From Anadara kagoshimensis (Eukaryota; Mollusca; Bivalvia; Arcoida; Arcidae): 64,000 nt of DNA. The stretch spans positions 55,410,540 to 55,474,539 of the forward strand of contig CM037874.1 in NCBI GenBank assembly GCA_021292105.1. Direction: 5' to 3'. Positions 54,640 to 64,000 of the stretch are shown piece by piece (position 1 is the first letter of the stretch; the number at the start of each line of letters is the position of its first letter). A program made the translations under genes and the position numbers. A model generated the notes under the pieces. The model was not told the origin of the DNA and searched no databases. It worked only from the letters and a program-made list of their open reading frames with translations.

Positions 54640-55400
54640 CAATAAGCAGCAACATCCGGTCTTACTTCCCTGGTGGAAACTCTTGTGTTTTACTAAATAT
54701 ATATTTGTCATAATTATAAACACATCAAATTTTATTCTAACTACAATAACGACAAGAGTAAAAAAAAGGCGCAAACCTCATTCCGGAGCATCAAACCTTA
54801 CATTCCTGGTTTTTAAAATCAGTGCATTACATTAGCGCAAATCCATATGCCTTTTGCGCCAAAAATATGACGATTATGCAAAGGCTCATATGTAATTGCC
54901 ATGTTAAATAAACACCATCGATTCCAGTATAAAGACACTCCAGGTTAAGAAAAGTTGAAAATACAATATTTCAGGTCTGAACAGCATTAACAAGCAACAC
55001 ATTTTTCAAATGCAACGTGGAGGCTGTTTCTATCTTTGGGTAGGGCTTGCAGTTTTTTGCGACGTTCTCTGTATAATGCAACAGAGAAATTCTGAACACC
55101 TCTGGGCAACAAAGTATTTTCTTCCATGTTTTAAAGTTCTGTCCGAATTATTTTAGAGGGACTTGCAGATATATCACCAGATCTGTTGCGTGCACAGACT
55201 CTTAGGCCAGGTGGTGTTTATTTATCAGTTTAACATGGTCAATTAAGATTTGCGCAATAGTAGTATACGCCTTTTGAGCAAATGACATACAGGGTTTATG
55301 AAAATTTTGCGCTAATGTAATGCGGCCTTCAAAATTTTTTACTTTGCTTTTGAGATTGTCGTTTTACATAAATTTGTATGTTTTTGGTTGAAACATCAAA
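54640..55400 (+). mobile_element. family A pieces split by a TIR element
   Basis: 54645-54700 carries GGTCTTACTTCCCTGGTGG, AAACTCTTGTGTTTTAC. 54775-54820 carries CCTCATTCCGGAGCATCAAA, CCTTACATTCCTGG. 55326-55390 carries CTTCAAAATTTTTTACTTTG, CTTTTGAGATTGTCG and TTTGTATGTTTTTGG. The last two pieces are one copy separated by the 54824-55323 element. Confidence 0.65.
54824..55323. mobile_element. 500-bp TIR element inserted in family A
   Basis: The left end GCATTACATTAGCGCAAA is a perfect inverse of the right end TTTGCGCTAATGTAATGC (18 bp). Inner arm similarity continues with GCCATGTTAAATAAACACCA against the inverse of TGGTGTTTATTTATCAGTTT, AACATGG. The interior has no transposase. The terminal sequence does not match the other TIR families in the window, and target duplication was not resolved. 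Confidence 0.8.
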
Positions 55401-55985
55401 CTCAATATTTTACAATTTGAAAAATAAGATCTAAAGCTCAAATCTGTCATTACACAAATTGTTCTTATTGCTCGATTTGAAGTTACCCGTCTAAAAAGTG
55501 CATTCTACAAGTAAACCAATTATTACGTTCTCTGCATTTTCTGAACAGGTATGGGTTGGATATTACACGTGCGTAAAAATAGGTCAGATTTTCGAGAAAA
55601 AACAATAATAACAATGTTATGTCAACCCTTGTTATTAGGTGATGAAAACATGTTAAATAAACAATTAATGTCTAGAGGTGTAGAGTTTGAAATTGTTTGA
55701 AATATAAGACCATCTACATAGGTTTGGTAGCATTCATTCATCATAGGAATATCAGATCACTAAAACATTGTGCAGAACATCATTGATATCGGAGACGCAA
55801 CATTTAGATGACTTCCATCAAGGTTGATTGACAATCATTATTTTCTCGAACAACAGGTGTTTCCAGAAATTATCTGAAGTAAACCGATCCCGATAATACC
55901 ACAGTTTCCTATGTATCAGGTGATTGGAGACAGTTCATAGGTACATAACGTTGTTGAATGACACAGTTTTTAGAATATAGGAATC
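55401..55985. other. AT-rich stretch, nothing recognised
   Basis: No coding or structured repeat signal. Confidence 0.4.
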
Positions 55986-56130
55986 TATTATGAGTACCCA
56001 TGTAGGATAGGGAAATCTCAACCGAGGTGTTGAACATTTCAGTCAGAGACAAGGCTTGCGGAGTCTCAGACCTGAAATGTTCAACCCCGGGGTGAGATTT
56101 CCCTATCCTACATAGATAAACTCATAATGG
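55986..56130. mobile_element. palindromic miniature element
   Basis: Arms of about 60 bp: ATGTAGGATAGGGAAATCTC, TTGAACATTTCAG and the inverse CTGAAATGTTCAA, GAGATTTCCCTATCCTACAT, with TATGAG / CTCATAA outermost. The centre is about 22 bp (AAGGCTTGCGGAGTC). It shares its core with 13168-13290. Confidence 0.82.
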
Positions 56131-56634
56131 AATGTTTTTCTCTCATTTCAATGCCAATATTTGGCGTCAAATTTGATTTACATAGACATCGACGTCATGA
56201 TGGAAAAAAATAACTTTGTTATTCAACATTCTACTTTAAAAAAACATCACCATCGGAAAGAATGTACCTGATTTTGGTTTATACAATAGGTATGAACTAC
56301 AAAACAAAGTTATTTATTCTAAATTCTCAAAATGTACCATTTGAAATGCACTATAAATTACATATTTGAGATGGAGATATCTTGCACCTCTCTTTTTATG
56401 GATTTTTCTATCGGAGTGAAAGAAAGAAATATTTCCCATGATTATCTCCAATGGAATATTTCGATATTACATGACGTGTCATTGGAGAAAATGGTATCTA
56501 TGGTTTTTTATCCATTGTTCTCTCGATATTGGTCCGATAAATTTGAATTCAAACAATGTCCTTTAGCTAGCTTTTTTGACTAATTTTTAGACTTATTTTT
56601 GTAATTTTACATTTTTTAAAATTTTATACAGAAC
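56131..56634. other. AT-rich stretch, nothing recognised
   Basis: The 83-codon frame at 56332-56583 has no recognisable domain. Confidence 0.4.
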
Positions 56635-56745
56635 CTGACCTCATGTCCAAAGTGGAAATTCTCTTGTTTAACTTATTTTGCAAGTTTTTTAAGTTGGAAT
56701 TGTGATTGAAAAAAGGATTGGCATGTTTGTTTTTGATTTATTATG
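56635..56745 (+). mobile_element. degenerate family A 3' end
   Basis: ACCTCATGTCCAAAGTGGAA, TTTTTTAAGTTGGAATTGTG, GGATTGGCATGTTTGTTTTT are in family order. Confidence 0.6.
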
Positions 56746-57089
56746 CCTTAAACAAAAGATATAACGTTACATGTAAATCTGTCATTTGTTTGATGAAACA
56801 AAATGTGGGCGTCACTGAACTTCTGGCTGAAAAACAATCATTGGAACTATCCAAACCATTTTAACCAAACAATTTGACATACAACACATGTAAATTTTAT
56901 AAATGGCAAAGGCGCCCGAAATTAGAGTTTTATAATTGGCAGTACAAATATGCATTTATGTTGTGTTTTCTTTTTGTATTATGTCGTATCATGTGTTTTG
57001 ATACAATGGCTACTGCCAAGTAAACTTTTTCATCTGCAAAGATAAAAAGGAAATTAATTTGTCGCGAAAAAACGTATAATGTATGAACG

Positions 57090-57190
57090 AATAAAAGCAA
57101 CCTGTCTCACATCTCTGGTGGAAGTTCAAGTGTTTAGTTAATATGCCAGTTTTCCAAATTTTGAATTTGTTTTGCACTTGGACCAGATTA
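57090..57190 (+). mobile_element. degenerate family A 3' piece
   Basis: GCAACCTGTCTCACATCTCT, GGTGGAAGTTCAAGTGTTTA and TATGCCAGTTTTCCAAATTT match the family. It ends near GGACCAG without the constant terminus. Confidence 0.55.
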
Positions 57191-57274
57191 AGCACTCATT
57201 ATAAAACATCATCCTATCCAGTAGATAGTTTATAGGTTACCTCAAACTCTCTCTCTCTCTGTTGAATTACTTCG

Positions 57275-57525
57275 TCTTTGATCTCTGTGTCCAGGATTGC
57301 CCCTAGATATATTTGACGACCCATATTTCCATGTTCATGTCACTCAATTTTGATTACACATGTGGCGGCTGTAGCTAGCTAAACAGGAGGTGCTTACCCT
57401 TCCGGAGCACCCGGCCTCACTTCCCTGGTCGAAGTTTGCGTGTCTAACCTGACTTGTCAAGTCCAAAAGTTTTACTTTGCTTCTGGATTATGATTCGAAC
57501 ATGGATAAGTATGTTTGTTTGAGCG
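57275..57525 (+). mobile_element. well-preserved family A 3' end
   Basis: Begins in the last coding segment (CTCTGTGTCCAGGATTGCCC, ATATATTTGACGACCC). It then has GTAGCTAGCTAAACAGGAGG, CTTCCGGAGCACCCGGCCTC, ACTTCCCTGGTCGAAG, CTGACTTGTCAAGTCC, TTGCTTCTGGATTATGATTC and TATGTTTGTTTGAG. This is the cleanest 3' UTR in the window. Confidence 0.88.
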
Positions 57526-58225
57526 AGAAAGGTACGTAAGAGTAAACTTTATTGATCATATTGACATTAATTTCTTTCATTACTATCCATTTATCGTCAA
57601 AGGTTAATAAGCGAACAAGAACTGATAAATTATAATTCTGTAAACATGTTACAAGTGTAAACTTAAAATCCACCTAAATGGATAATGGTTCATAAAAGTT
57701 AAAGAGAAATAAGTAACGAGTAATTAATGACATCTGACTAACAAATGTGTGAATGTACGAACATTAGCGAATTACAGTTGACAAGTAATGCAAATTTGTT
57801 TGGAAATTCCCAATTTGATATGCTGCATTTAGCTAATAGGTATTTACGACGTATAGTCAACATGCTTCTAGTTTTGCTGAGTGTTTGACCTATAAGAAGA
57901 CGGTGGGAGCGACATTAGCCTTGACACCATTAGTATTTTCGAATGCGTATAAAAACTTTCCCTAAAAAGGTTTTGTCGTGCCGTTAATGTTTATTTGTTA
58001 CAGATTGTCACCTCAGTATGTGGAGTTGGATGATTTGTGACAACAGGGTTCTGCATAAAGTCTGATTCATACGAATAACGAAACAAATCAACAAACAATG
58101 GTGCACAGATTGTTCCCATTGTTATACTGATTGTTCGTTCGAAAATTAAATTGCCAACTACAATTTCAGTTCTTTATCAGTCAAATGGATTGTCTGGTTT
58201 GTACTGCTTATCTGCGACACTGTGT
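57526..58225. other. AT-rich stretch, nothing recognised
   Basis: No gene or clear repeat signal. Confidence 0.4.
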
Positions 58226-58229
58226 GTCA

Positions 58230-58620
58230 ATCGTGTCAATGGCCCTTTTAAGAAAACACTCAACGGGTCTTAGAACCATAGTTGCACGTTAACTATCGAC
58301 AAATAACGGGTCATAACACTACTGTCCTTGTTCTAAAACACTCAAAGGGTCTTATACTAATTAATGCAATCCTAATCTGCTATATTAAGTGCATTATACT
58401 AGCACATTGACAGTCCTTTTCAGCAAATACCCCAAAGTGCCTAAGAATCAAGTTTGTAATGCCAATCTGCCATATATTGTGCCATTATACTATTGTTCTA
58501 ACGGTCCTTGTATGCAAGTAAGCAAAGAATCAAAGGTTCTTAGTAACAGATTTATTAAGCTAATAAGTGACATAATCCCTTTCTAACAGTCTTTGTAACC
58601 TAAGACACAACAGTTTCTTG
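58230..58620. repeat. degenerate ~90-105-bp tandem repeat, about 3.5 copies
   Basis: Successive units share a GTCCTT...ACACTCAAAGGGTCTTA-like start, ATGCCAATCTGC or close variants, and GCATTATACT ends. Divergence is high and the spacing irregular. Confidence 0.55.
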
Positions 58621-59003
58621 GAAACAACCAGTTAAAGAAAATGAATACGCCACTTTTAAATCTCTACAGGTTTTTCATTTCCGGTTACAGTTCCGCTGTA
58701 AATTAAAATGTTTGAACAGCGTGTGTACAAAGTAATTACAGAATTGATTAATCAATAGCTTAGATTAACTGTCTATTTCTTAATTAAAAATAGGGGGATT
58801 AATTTTCTCCTGGGCCTGGAGATTAATCTAAAACCATCTGGTACACCTGATTAATTTAATTACGACAATAACGGTTCAGGTTACCTCCAAATATTTGTCT
58901 TGTCGGGGAAATATAAATACCACACATGTATCAATAACTGAGTGATTGATTGATTCAAATTCTTTTTCCCTTTTTTAATAAGTGAATGATTAAATGGTTT
59001 AAA

Positions 59004-59156
59004 TTCATTTCATTTTTTTCTCTTCTGTTTTATCATTTTTTATTTCTATCAATTCAACCAGCAACACGTATCTGTTTTAATTCATTTCAATTTTTTCTCT
59101 TCTGTTTTATCATTTTTTATTTCTATCAATTCAACCAGCAACACGTCTGTGTTTTA
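59004..59156. repeat. 77-bp direct tandem duplication
   Basis: TTCATTTCA, CTCTTCTGTTTTATCATTTT and TCAATTCAACCAGCAACACG occur at 59004-59080 and again at 59081-59156, nearly identical. A recent duplication. Confidence 0.93.
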
Positions 59157-59457
59157 ATCACGTAATTGTTTGTTACTTTGACAGATCATTGGTTTCAAGT
59201 CTCCATTAATTGCAATTGTTTACAAAATTGTAAAATTGAAACAGGTTTGGTAATGTTTACAAAGCGGTGGTATTATTTAAACATTGCCCTTTAATTATTT
59301 TAAGTACTTTGTATAATTGCTACTTATAGCGATTTTTCATCACAGTCATGGCAGTTCTAATCAGGTACAACTCCTTTGGAATCGTTGATTTTTTTTCGTG
59401 GATATAAAATGTGCATCGCAATATACTCGCAAAGAACATGTTACTTATGGTGACGTC

Positions 59458-59502
59458 AAAAAAATAAATAAATAAATAAAAAAAATAAAAAAATTAATAA
59501 AT

Positions 59503-59551
<49 letters not shown>
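59458..59551. repeat. A-rich tract ending in a run of 48 A
   Basis: AATA-type tetranucleotides lead into an uninterrupted A run (59504-59551). No upstream element that would own this as a poly(A) tail was recognised. Confidence 0.9.
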
Positions 59552-59553
<2 letters not shown>

Positions 59554-59693
59554 ACCAGAATGGTTACCATGACATCATATAAGCGATTTCTAACTACGCC
59601 TATCACTTCCTTTTTACTGGTAGTCTACAAAAATGTTCTTTGCTTCAAACCACTAAAATCATTTCGATCCAGAGTACCCGGCATCACTTTCTT

Positions 59694-59806
59694 AGCTTGG
59701 CAAATTAAGTTCAACATGTGCGCATCGACCTTGGAAGTGGTGTAGGGTGCTTTAGAAAGGAAAAAGCATCCATTGTTTAACTAGCTACACCCGCCACATG
59801 TGTAAT
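59694..59806 (-). mobile_element. family A fragment (reverse)
   Basis: CTTGGCAAATTAAGTTCAAC, CCTTGGAAGTGGTGTAGGGT, AAGCATCCATTGTTTAACTA and GCTACACCCGCCACATGTGT are in order. Confidence 0.75.
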
Positions 59807-59839
59807 AATATTACAAGGATACTTGTTTTAATAATAAAT

Positions 59840-60478
59840 ACTTATGCGTAAATGTTAAATGATGTTTAAATATATTTATGTATAAATTATTTTTATTTTA
59901 TTATAATTTTGGAAGACAATAAATTGCCAAGAATAACTGTTTAAATACGGTCTAACCTGTCTATAAAGGCCACCCAAGGGAACCAGTAAAAGTGTCTGTT
60001 ATGGACAGGTGGCCTTTATATACAGGTAATATGAATAAAGAACAATTGGGATACAATTCTACTGACCTTTATAAGCAAGTGGCCTTTATAGAGAGGTCGC
60101 CTTTAAGACAGGTTGAACTGTATTTACAAAACAAATCTACCTTTGTAAATGTCAGAATGACGTTTTATTTTATATAATTATTATTTCATTATTGTGAAAG
60201 ACAGTATTTTGGCAAGAGTATCTGTTTTTATGTTTTCAAAACATGAAATTCTTTGAAAATGTCATTCGACGTTTTTAGTATATTTTTTTATATAATTATC
60301 ATTTTATTATTGTGAAAGACAATAATTTACCCAGAATAAATGTTTTGATATTTTCAAAACAAAATTTACCTTTGTTAATGTCATACGACGTTTTGGTATA
60401 TTTATTTATATTATTGTAAAAGGCAATAATTTAGCCAGAATAAATGTTTTGATATTTACAAAACAAAAATCGACCTTT
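59840..60478. repeat. ~110-118-bp tandem repeat, interrupted by a TIR element
   Basis: Units share ATATAATTATCATTTTATTA, TGTGAAAGACAATAATTTA, CCAGAATAAATGTTTTGATA, TTTTCAAAACAAAA and TTACCTTTGTTAATGTCAT, GACGTTTT. The first unit is split by the 59948-60120 element; three further units follow. Confidence 0.8.
59948..60120. mobile_element. 173-bp TIR element with TA duplication
   Basis: The left end CGGTCTAACCTGTCTATAAA, GGCCACC is the imperfect inverse of the right end GGTCGCCTTTAAGACAGG, TTGAACTG. TA flanks both sides (59946-59947, 60121-60122). Neighbouring tandem units show the undisturbed GATATTTACAAAAC site. It is related to 45417-45596. The 61-codon frame through it is not a gene. Confidence 0.85.
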
Positions 60479-60724
60479 CTTTGTTTTTATCTTGTTATAT
60501 AAGCTTATTACGTAACGTTTCTGCTGAATCACGCTCAATTTAGTAACTTTCCATTATTACGTTATTTATGGTGCCATTGCACAATGTCATTGAAGTATTA
60601 TGTTTTTGATTGAATTACTTAATATAAAACTGCACAATATCACGAAGAAGGATTTAATGGCTTATCCATATTTACAAAAGTTTGATTAGGCTTGCTTCAA
60701 TGTCGGAGTACATGCAAATAGTGG

Positions 60725-60980
60725 AGTCTTTGCGGACGTATATACTTAGCTAGACAGGAGGTACTTACCCTTTCGAAGCACCCGGTCTCACTTCCCTAAT
60801 TAAAGTTCGTGCGTTTAACTTTCTCTGTCAGTTTTCAACATTTTATTTTGTTCTTTTTGGATAATGATATAAAAACTTTGAAAACTGGCAAATTAAGTTA
60901 CACATGGGAACTTTCAACATTGTGTTTTGGAAGGGTAAGCACTTTTTGAAGCTAGCTACAATCGCCACGTGTGAACATAT
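60725..60980. mobile_element. family A head-to-head inverted pair
   Basis: Forward copy: TTAGCTAGACAGGAGGTACT, TTCGAAGCACCCGGTCTCAC, CTGTCAGTTTTCAAC. It is followed at about 60865 by a reverse copy: AAACTTTGAAAACTGGCAAA, CACATGGGAACTTTCAAC, GGAAGGGTAAGCAC, AAGCTAGCTACAATCGCCAC. Together they form a near-palindrome of about 250 bp. Confidence 0.7.
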
Positions 60981-61049
60981 TAAATGTAGTTTCCAATAAG
61001 ATAAATGTGTTTTCTGAAAAATTCTTAATTTTTGTTCTTGTGAATTATA

Positions 61050-61188
61050 ACAAAGTAAATGCAGGAAAATTGGCAAATAGAATTAAGCAGGAAATTGAGA
61101 CCATGTGGTGCTCTAGACCAACCTAGTAATGTTTCACGTATTAGCAAAGATTACTATTTTAAAAAAAATACTTTGTTTTTTTGTTCTT

Positions 61189-61222
<34 letters not shown>

Positions 61223-61258
61223 TAATTTGAACATGGACTGGTATATTTGTTTTTGATT
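61050..61258. mobile_element. family A pieces with a 31-T run
   Basis: Reverse piece at 61050-61130 (AAAGTAAATGCAGGAAAATT, GGCAAATAGAATTAAG, GTGGTGCTCTAG). A forward terminus lies at 61222-61258 (GTAATTTGAACATGGACTGG, TATATTTGTTTTTGATTT), following T31 (61191-61221). Confidence 0.6.
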
Positions 61259-61663
61259 TCTTCTTTAAGTCGTTTTAAGATCATTGTAAATTTTAGAAAT
61301 TCTAGTTTTCTCAATTTGCTATCGGGCTCATTCAATAACTACACAGAACTAATTATTCTTGAAACTTTTCTCTCTCATACCTTTCTGAACCGCTCAAAAA
61401 TCGATACAAAACAAATTACCCATCCAAAGTTCAATCACGTGTTAATCTAACACTTTTCACGCGTGTAGGCTGCAAATTAGCTTATTGTATGTAAATGGTC
61501 CCATTATTAGTCAATATTCCCTTTCAAGAGACCAGTCAGGTGAAGGCCAGAGGAAGCCGTAATGCTTATGATACCAAAGTGTCACGATGGGACTGTTACA
61601 GACACCTGGTCAAGGTGAAGGACGAAGAAAGATGAAGTAAGTGTGATACAATATTGAAGGTTT

Positions 61664-61884
61664 TACAGTACAGCCCTGCCGAAAGATTAACAGTGAGTTC
61701 AAAATCAGCAGATAATTCCGGCACATCATTGGCTATATATCTACACACATTTTTGATATCCACATCTGCTATCTCTTTCAGCAGATTTTAAGCCCCTAAC
61801 TATCCATATCTAGGTCACTCGATAGCCGAGTTTCGTCTTCTGTTCGTTAGTCCAGTGTTAAACTTCCGACAGGTCTGTACTGTA
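61664..61884. mobile_element. TIR element, CAGTACAGACCTG family
   Basis: Left TACAGTACAGCCCTGCCGAA, AGATTAACAGTGAG; right CAGTGTTAAACTTCCGACAG, GTCTGTACTGTA. The interior has CATCTGCTATCTCTTTCAGC and ATATCTAGGTCACTCGATAG, degenerate relatives of the 34-bp minisatellite unit. Confidence 0.82.
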
Positions 61885-61903
61885 TAAGGATACAATGACC
61901 TCA

Positions 61904-62122
61904 TACAGTACAGACTTGTCGAAAAGTTTAATACATAGCTAACAAATTTGTAAGGAATTGGCGCCTCATGTCAGCCCCCACCTTAGCAATATTTCGACAG
62001 CGTCTATCTATCTCTCGGCAGCTTTTCAGCAACAAGATATCCACATCTCGACCCTTTGACAGCTGAGCTTTGACAACCTTTTTTGCTTGCTCACTGTTTA
62101 ACTTTCGACAGGTCTGTAGTTA
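61904..62122. mobile_element. TIR element, same family, tandem neighbour
   Basis: Left TACAGTACAGACTTGTCGAA, AAGTTTAATACATAGC; right CTCACTGTTTAACTTTCGAC, AGGTCTGTAGTTA. The interior has TCTATCTATCTCTCGGCAGC, TTTTCAGCAACAAGATATCC, ACATCTCGACCC. Only 19 bp separate it from the preceding copy. Confidence 0.82.
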
Positions 62123-62484
62123 GGTCCATTACAGGACATCAATATCTCATTAAACAGATAACAAGAATCCTTCTTAACACTTAATACGTGTGAATCTATA
62201 TATTTAATCAACGAGTTAATTACACCTATATACTCAGGGGGTAAAGACCAGAAGTAATAATACAAAACATCTTACTTAAAGCCAACACAGTATGATGTAA
62301 TGGTTATACTTGACCCATCGGGGATAATGAATATTGTGTTCTATGTATTGATTATGTTACTACATTAAGTTAATTTTATTTTGCTGAGTTTGCAACAGAA
62401 AGGTGAAAGACAATTCTCAAGGCAAGGTTTCTGTCACAGGCAATATTCATAGTTTTTTGTACAATTCGCTATGCGTCGTATAAA

Positions 62485-62740
62485 TCAAAAACAAATAGTC
62501 AAATCGCAATTCAAAGCAAATAAAAATAACGAGGTTTGTGTTTTACTTTTTCTATCACTGACAATATTCAATAGTCCTGTACTTTCGCTACGTGGCTTAT
62601 CAATCAAAATTAATTATACCAATTCATGTCCAAAGAGAAACTGACAAATTAAGCTAAACACACGAACTTTCATAAGAGATATAAGACCTGGTGGTCCAGT
62701 TTAGCTGGTGGTGCATTTGACACGTATAAAATCACATATG
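62485..62740 (-). mobile_element. two family A 3' pieces (reverse)
   Basis: 62487-62530: ATCAAAAACAAATAGTCAAA, TCGCAATTCAAAGCAAATAA. 62605-62740: AATTATACCAATTCATGTCC, AAACTGACAAATTAAGC, CACGAACTTTCATAAGAG, GGTGGTCCAGTTTAGCTGG. The duplicated start suggests one copy inserted beside another. Confidence 0.6.
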
Positions 62741-63239
62741 AAAGACGAAACATCATTGTAACACAGCCTACACTTCATTAATACTGGTGTTTAATATTTT
62801 GGACAATGGATTTATTTTTTTAATTGCTTAATATTATTTTTCTATTCTTGCACTTCTTTACCACATTATCATAATAATAATAATAATAATAAGAATAATA
62901 ATTAAAACATAAAAATTAAACAAACTGCAGCTGGACTTATTTTATTAGTCGTTTAAAGTTGAGAATTTTATAAATAGTGATACTGCTATGTGTTTTCCTT
63001 GGTTTTTTGTCTTGATTGGTTGTTTTAACATTTGTTTAATATGGTATGTTCTTAGTTGCATTTGCTGTTGCCAAGAGCACCGATTTCAGTTTTTTTTGCT
63101 ATTAATTTAATTTTTTTTTAAGAATCGTACACTTAAAGAGCAAATGATCAGTTTCAGGGGGAATGATAAATATGGCTCAACTTTCTTTACCATTATGATA
63201 TTCCTGCAATGACCATGCCGAAACTGGCTGATAGCCATG
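62741..63239. other. AT-rich stretch with (ATA)n run
   Basis: (ATA)n occupies about 62869-62903. Nothing else was recognised. Confidence 0.5.
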
Positions 63240-63312
63240 AAACTGTAAGACAACACTGCTGATGAGGAATTTAAGTCCGAATTTGGAAGTCTAGTGCTTC
63301 AAAATTTAAACA
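63240..63312 (+). mobile_element. retrozyme fragment around a degraded hammerhead
   Basis: AACACTGCTGATGAGGAATT keeps the CTGATGA core, but CCGAATTTGG replaces CCGAAACGG. AAGTCTAGTGCTTCAAAATT follows. The A after GAA and the stem II pairing are lost, so activity is unlikely. Confidence 0.6.
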
Positions 63313-63469
63313 AGTTAAGTACCAATAACAAACAACTTTTAATATAGCTTCCTGGCTGAATATTTTATGACACTGAAACCCAGAAATAGATAGTTTATCA
63401 TTTGTTATTCCTTTTCATTGTCTGGAAAGTAACTATTGACCCATTTATTATCCATTAATATCTACTAAA

Positions 63470-63535
63470 CCTGTTTTAATTTTACAGAAATAGAACGACC
63501 ATTTCGGAATAAAATATCCCATTAAACTATCTTCT
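63470..63535 (-). mobile_element. degraded retrozyme end
   Basis: AAACCTGTTTTAATTTTACAG, shortened here to its shared part TGTTTTAATTTTACAG, then AACGACCATTTCGGAATAAA follows the reverse unit. The CTGATGA box is lost (TCCCATTAAACTA). Confidence 0.45.
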
Positions 63536-64000
63536 GATTGTATACATCGCTATTTTTAACTTATGATCTTAGTATTTTCCGTGATGAAGGACAATTATTG
63601 ATGATAGAAGATAACTATTAAGGATTTATTTTTAATTTTATGATTAAGAACGGCGATAACACTAATGATCTGAAAGCGTTTTATTGGATGACTTTGAAAT
63701 TTGAATGTTGTTCAAGTAACTTTAATGCTAGAAGATGATTGTGGAATTTTGTATTTTTTCAGATGAGGTTAATAGTAGACTCTGGAGATTATTTTGTTGA
63801 GTGTATTGGCTTTAATAAAGTATTTTTTGCATATAGAACGTTAGATAAAGAAATAATAAAGAGAAAGCTCTGTATGCGAGCGACATGTTCTTGAACGCAA
63901 CCAAAATAACCAATCCAAAAATGAAAAACAAATGTACCTAGGAAAGTTTGTACAAGGAAGCCAACTGCTTTCAAATACAATGTTTACAAAGATATAATGT
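63536..64000. other. AT-rich stretch, nothing recognised
   Basis: No gene or repeat was recognised up to the window edge. Confidence 0.4.

Noticed and set aside
59504..59551. Poly(A) run as the tail of a processed pseudogene or LINE
   Set aside because: No recognisable retrocopy lies upstream, and the preceding AATA tetranucleotides point to simple-sequence expansion.
61059..61256. 65-codon frame with a poly-phenylalanine run
   Set aside because: The F run is translation of a 31-T tract within family A debris.

Overview
This window looks like repeat-dense, AT-rich nuclear DNA of an invertebrate animal, most plausibly a bivalve mollusc. That assignment is an inference from repeat content: a D34D mariner, an L1/Tx1-type LINE, tRNA-derived SINEs with a tail resembling the bivalve/metazoan MetaSINE type, TIR elements with minisatellite cores, and hammerhead-ribozyme retrozymes. 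No bacterial gene organisation, rRNA, canonical tRNA gene or CRISPR array is visible. I recognise no host protein-coding gene. Nearly every open frame is short and unconvincing, and the exceptions belong to mobile elements. The window is therefore intergenic or deep intronic DNA built from nested transposons.

Layout. From 1 to about 25 kb there is unremarkable AT-rich DNA seeded with 5'-truncated pieces of one abundant retroelement, called 'family A' here. Its best copy (20539-21225) still encodes an RT-associated protein tail. Palindromic miniature elements cluster at 13.1-13.9 kb, and single diverged retrozyme units lie at 15-20 kb. A mariner with a large internal duplication (25870-28179) sits inside a family A copy. 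The stretch 28-34 kb holds more family A, including copies arranged as inverted pairs, and a long-TIR element (33246-33683).

The region 34.4-38 kb is the most interesting. It holds two paralogous copies of one segment, and one copy contains a tandem retrozyme array (36055-37169) with four hammerhead ribozyme motifs spaced 339-340 nt apart. The other copy keeps the uninterrupted target site. From 39 to 45 kb there are two fairly complete SINEs, a fragment of a third, and a family of TIR elements, one of which has swollen through about 19.6 copies of a 34-bp minisatellite. An L1/Tx1-like LINE (45795-50592, minus strand) has an intact ORF1 and a broken ORF2. It lies inside one copy of a duplicated ~500-bp repeat whose uninterrupted copy is just to the left. 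A 139-bp satellite (51866-53525, about 12 copies) appears to derive from family A coding sequence and runs directly into a family A remnant. The region 54-64 kb continues with family A fragments, TIR elements, a TA-flanked 173-bp element inserted in a tandem repeat, and low-complexity DNA.

How the parts relate. The window records repeated nested insertion, with several filled and empty target pairs visible side by side. The most notable entities are the tandem hammerhead/retrozyme array, the satellite born from a retroelement ORF, and the minisatellite-bearing TIR family. Retrozymes are a known class, described in plants and animals by de la Peña and colleagues, so the array is a new instance and not a new kind of system. 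All similarity statements come from reading by eye. No alignment, folding or database search was run.
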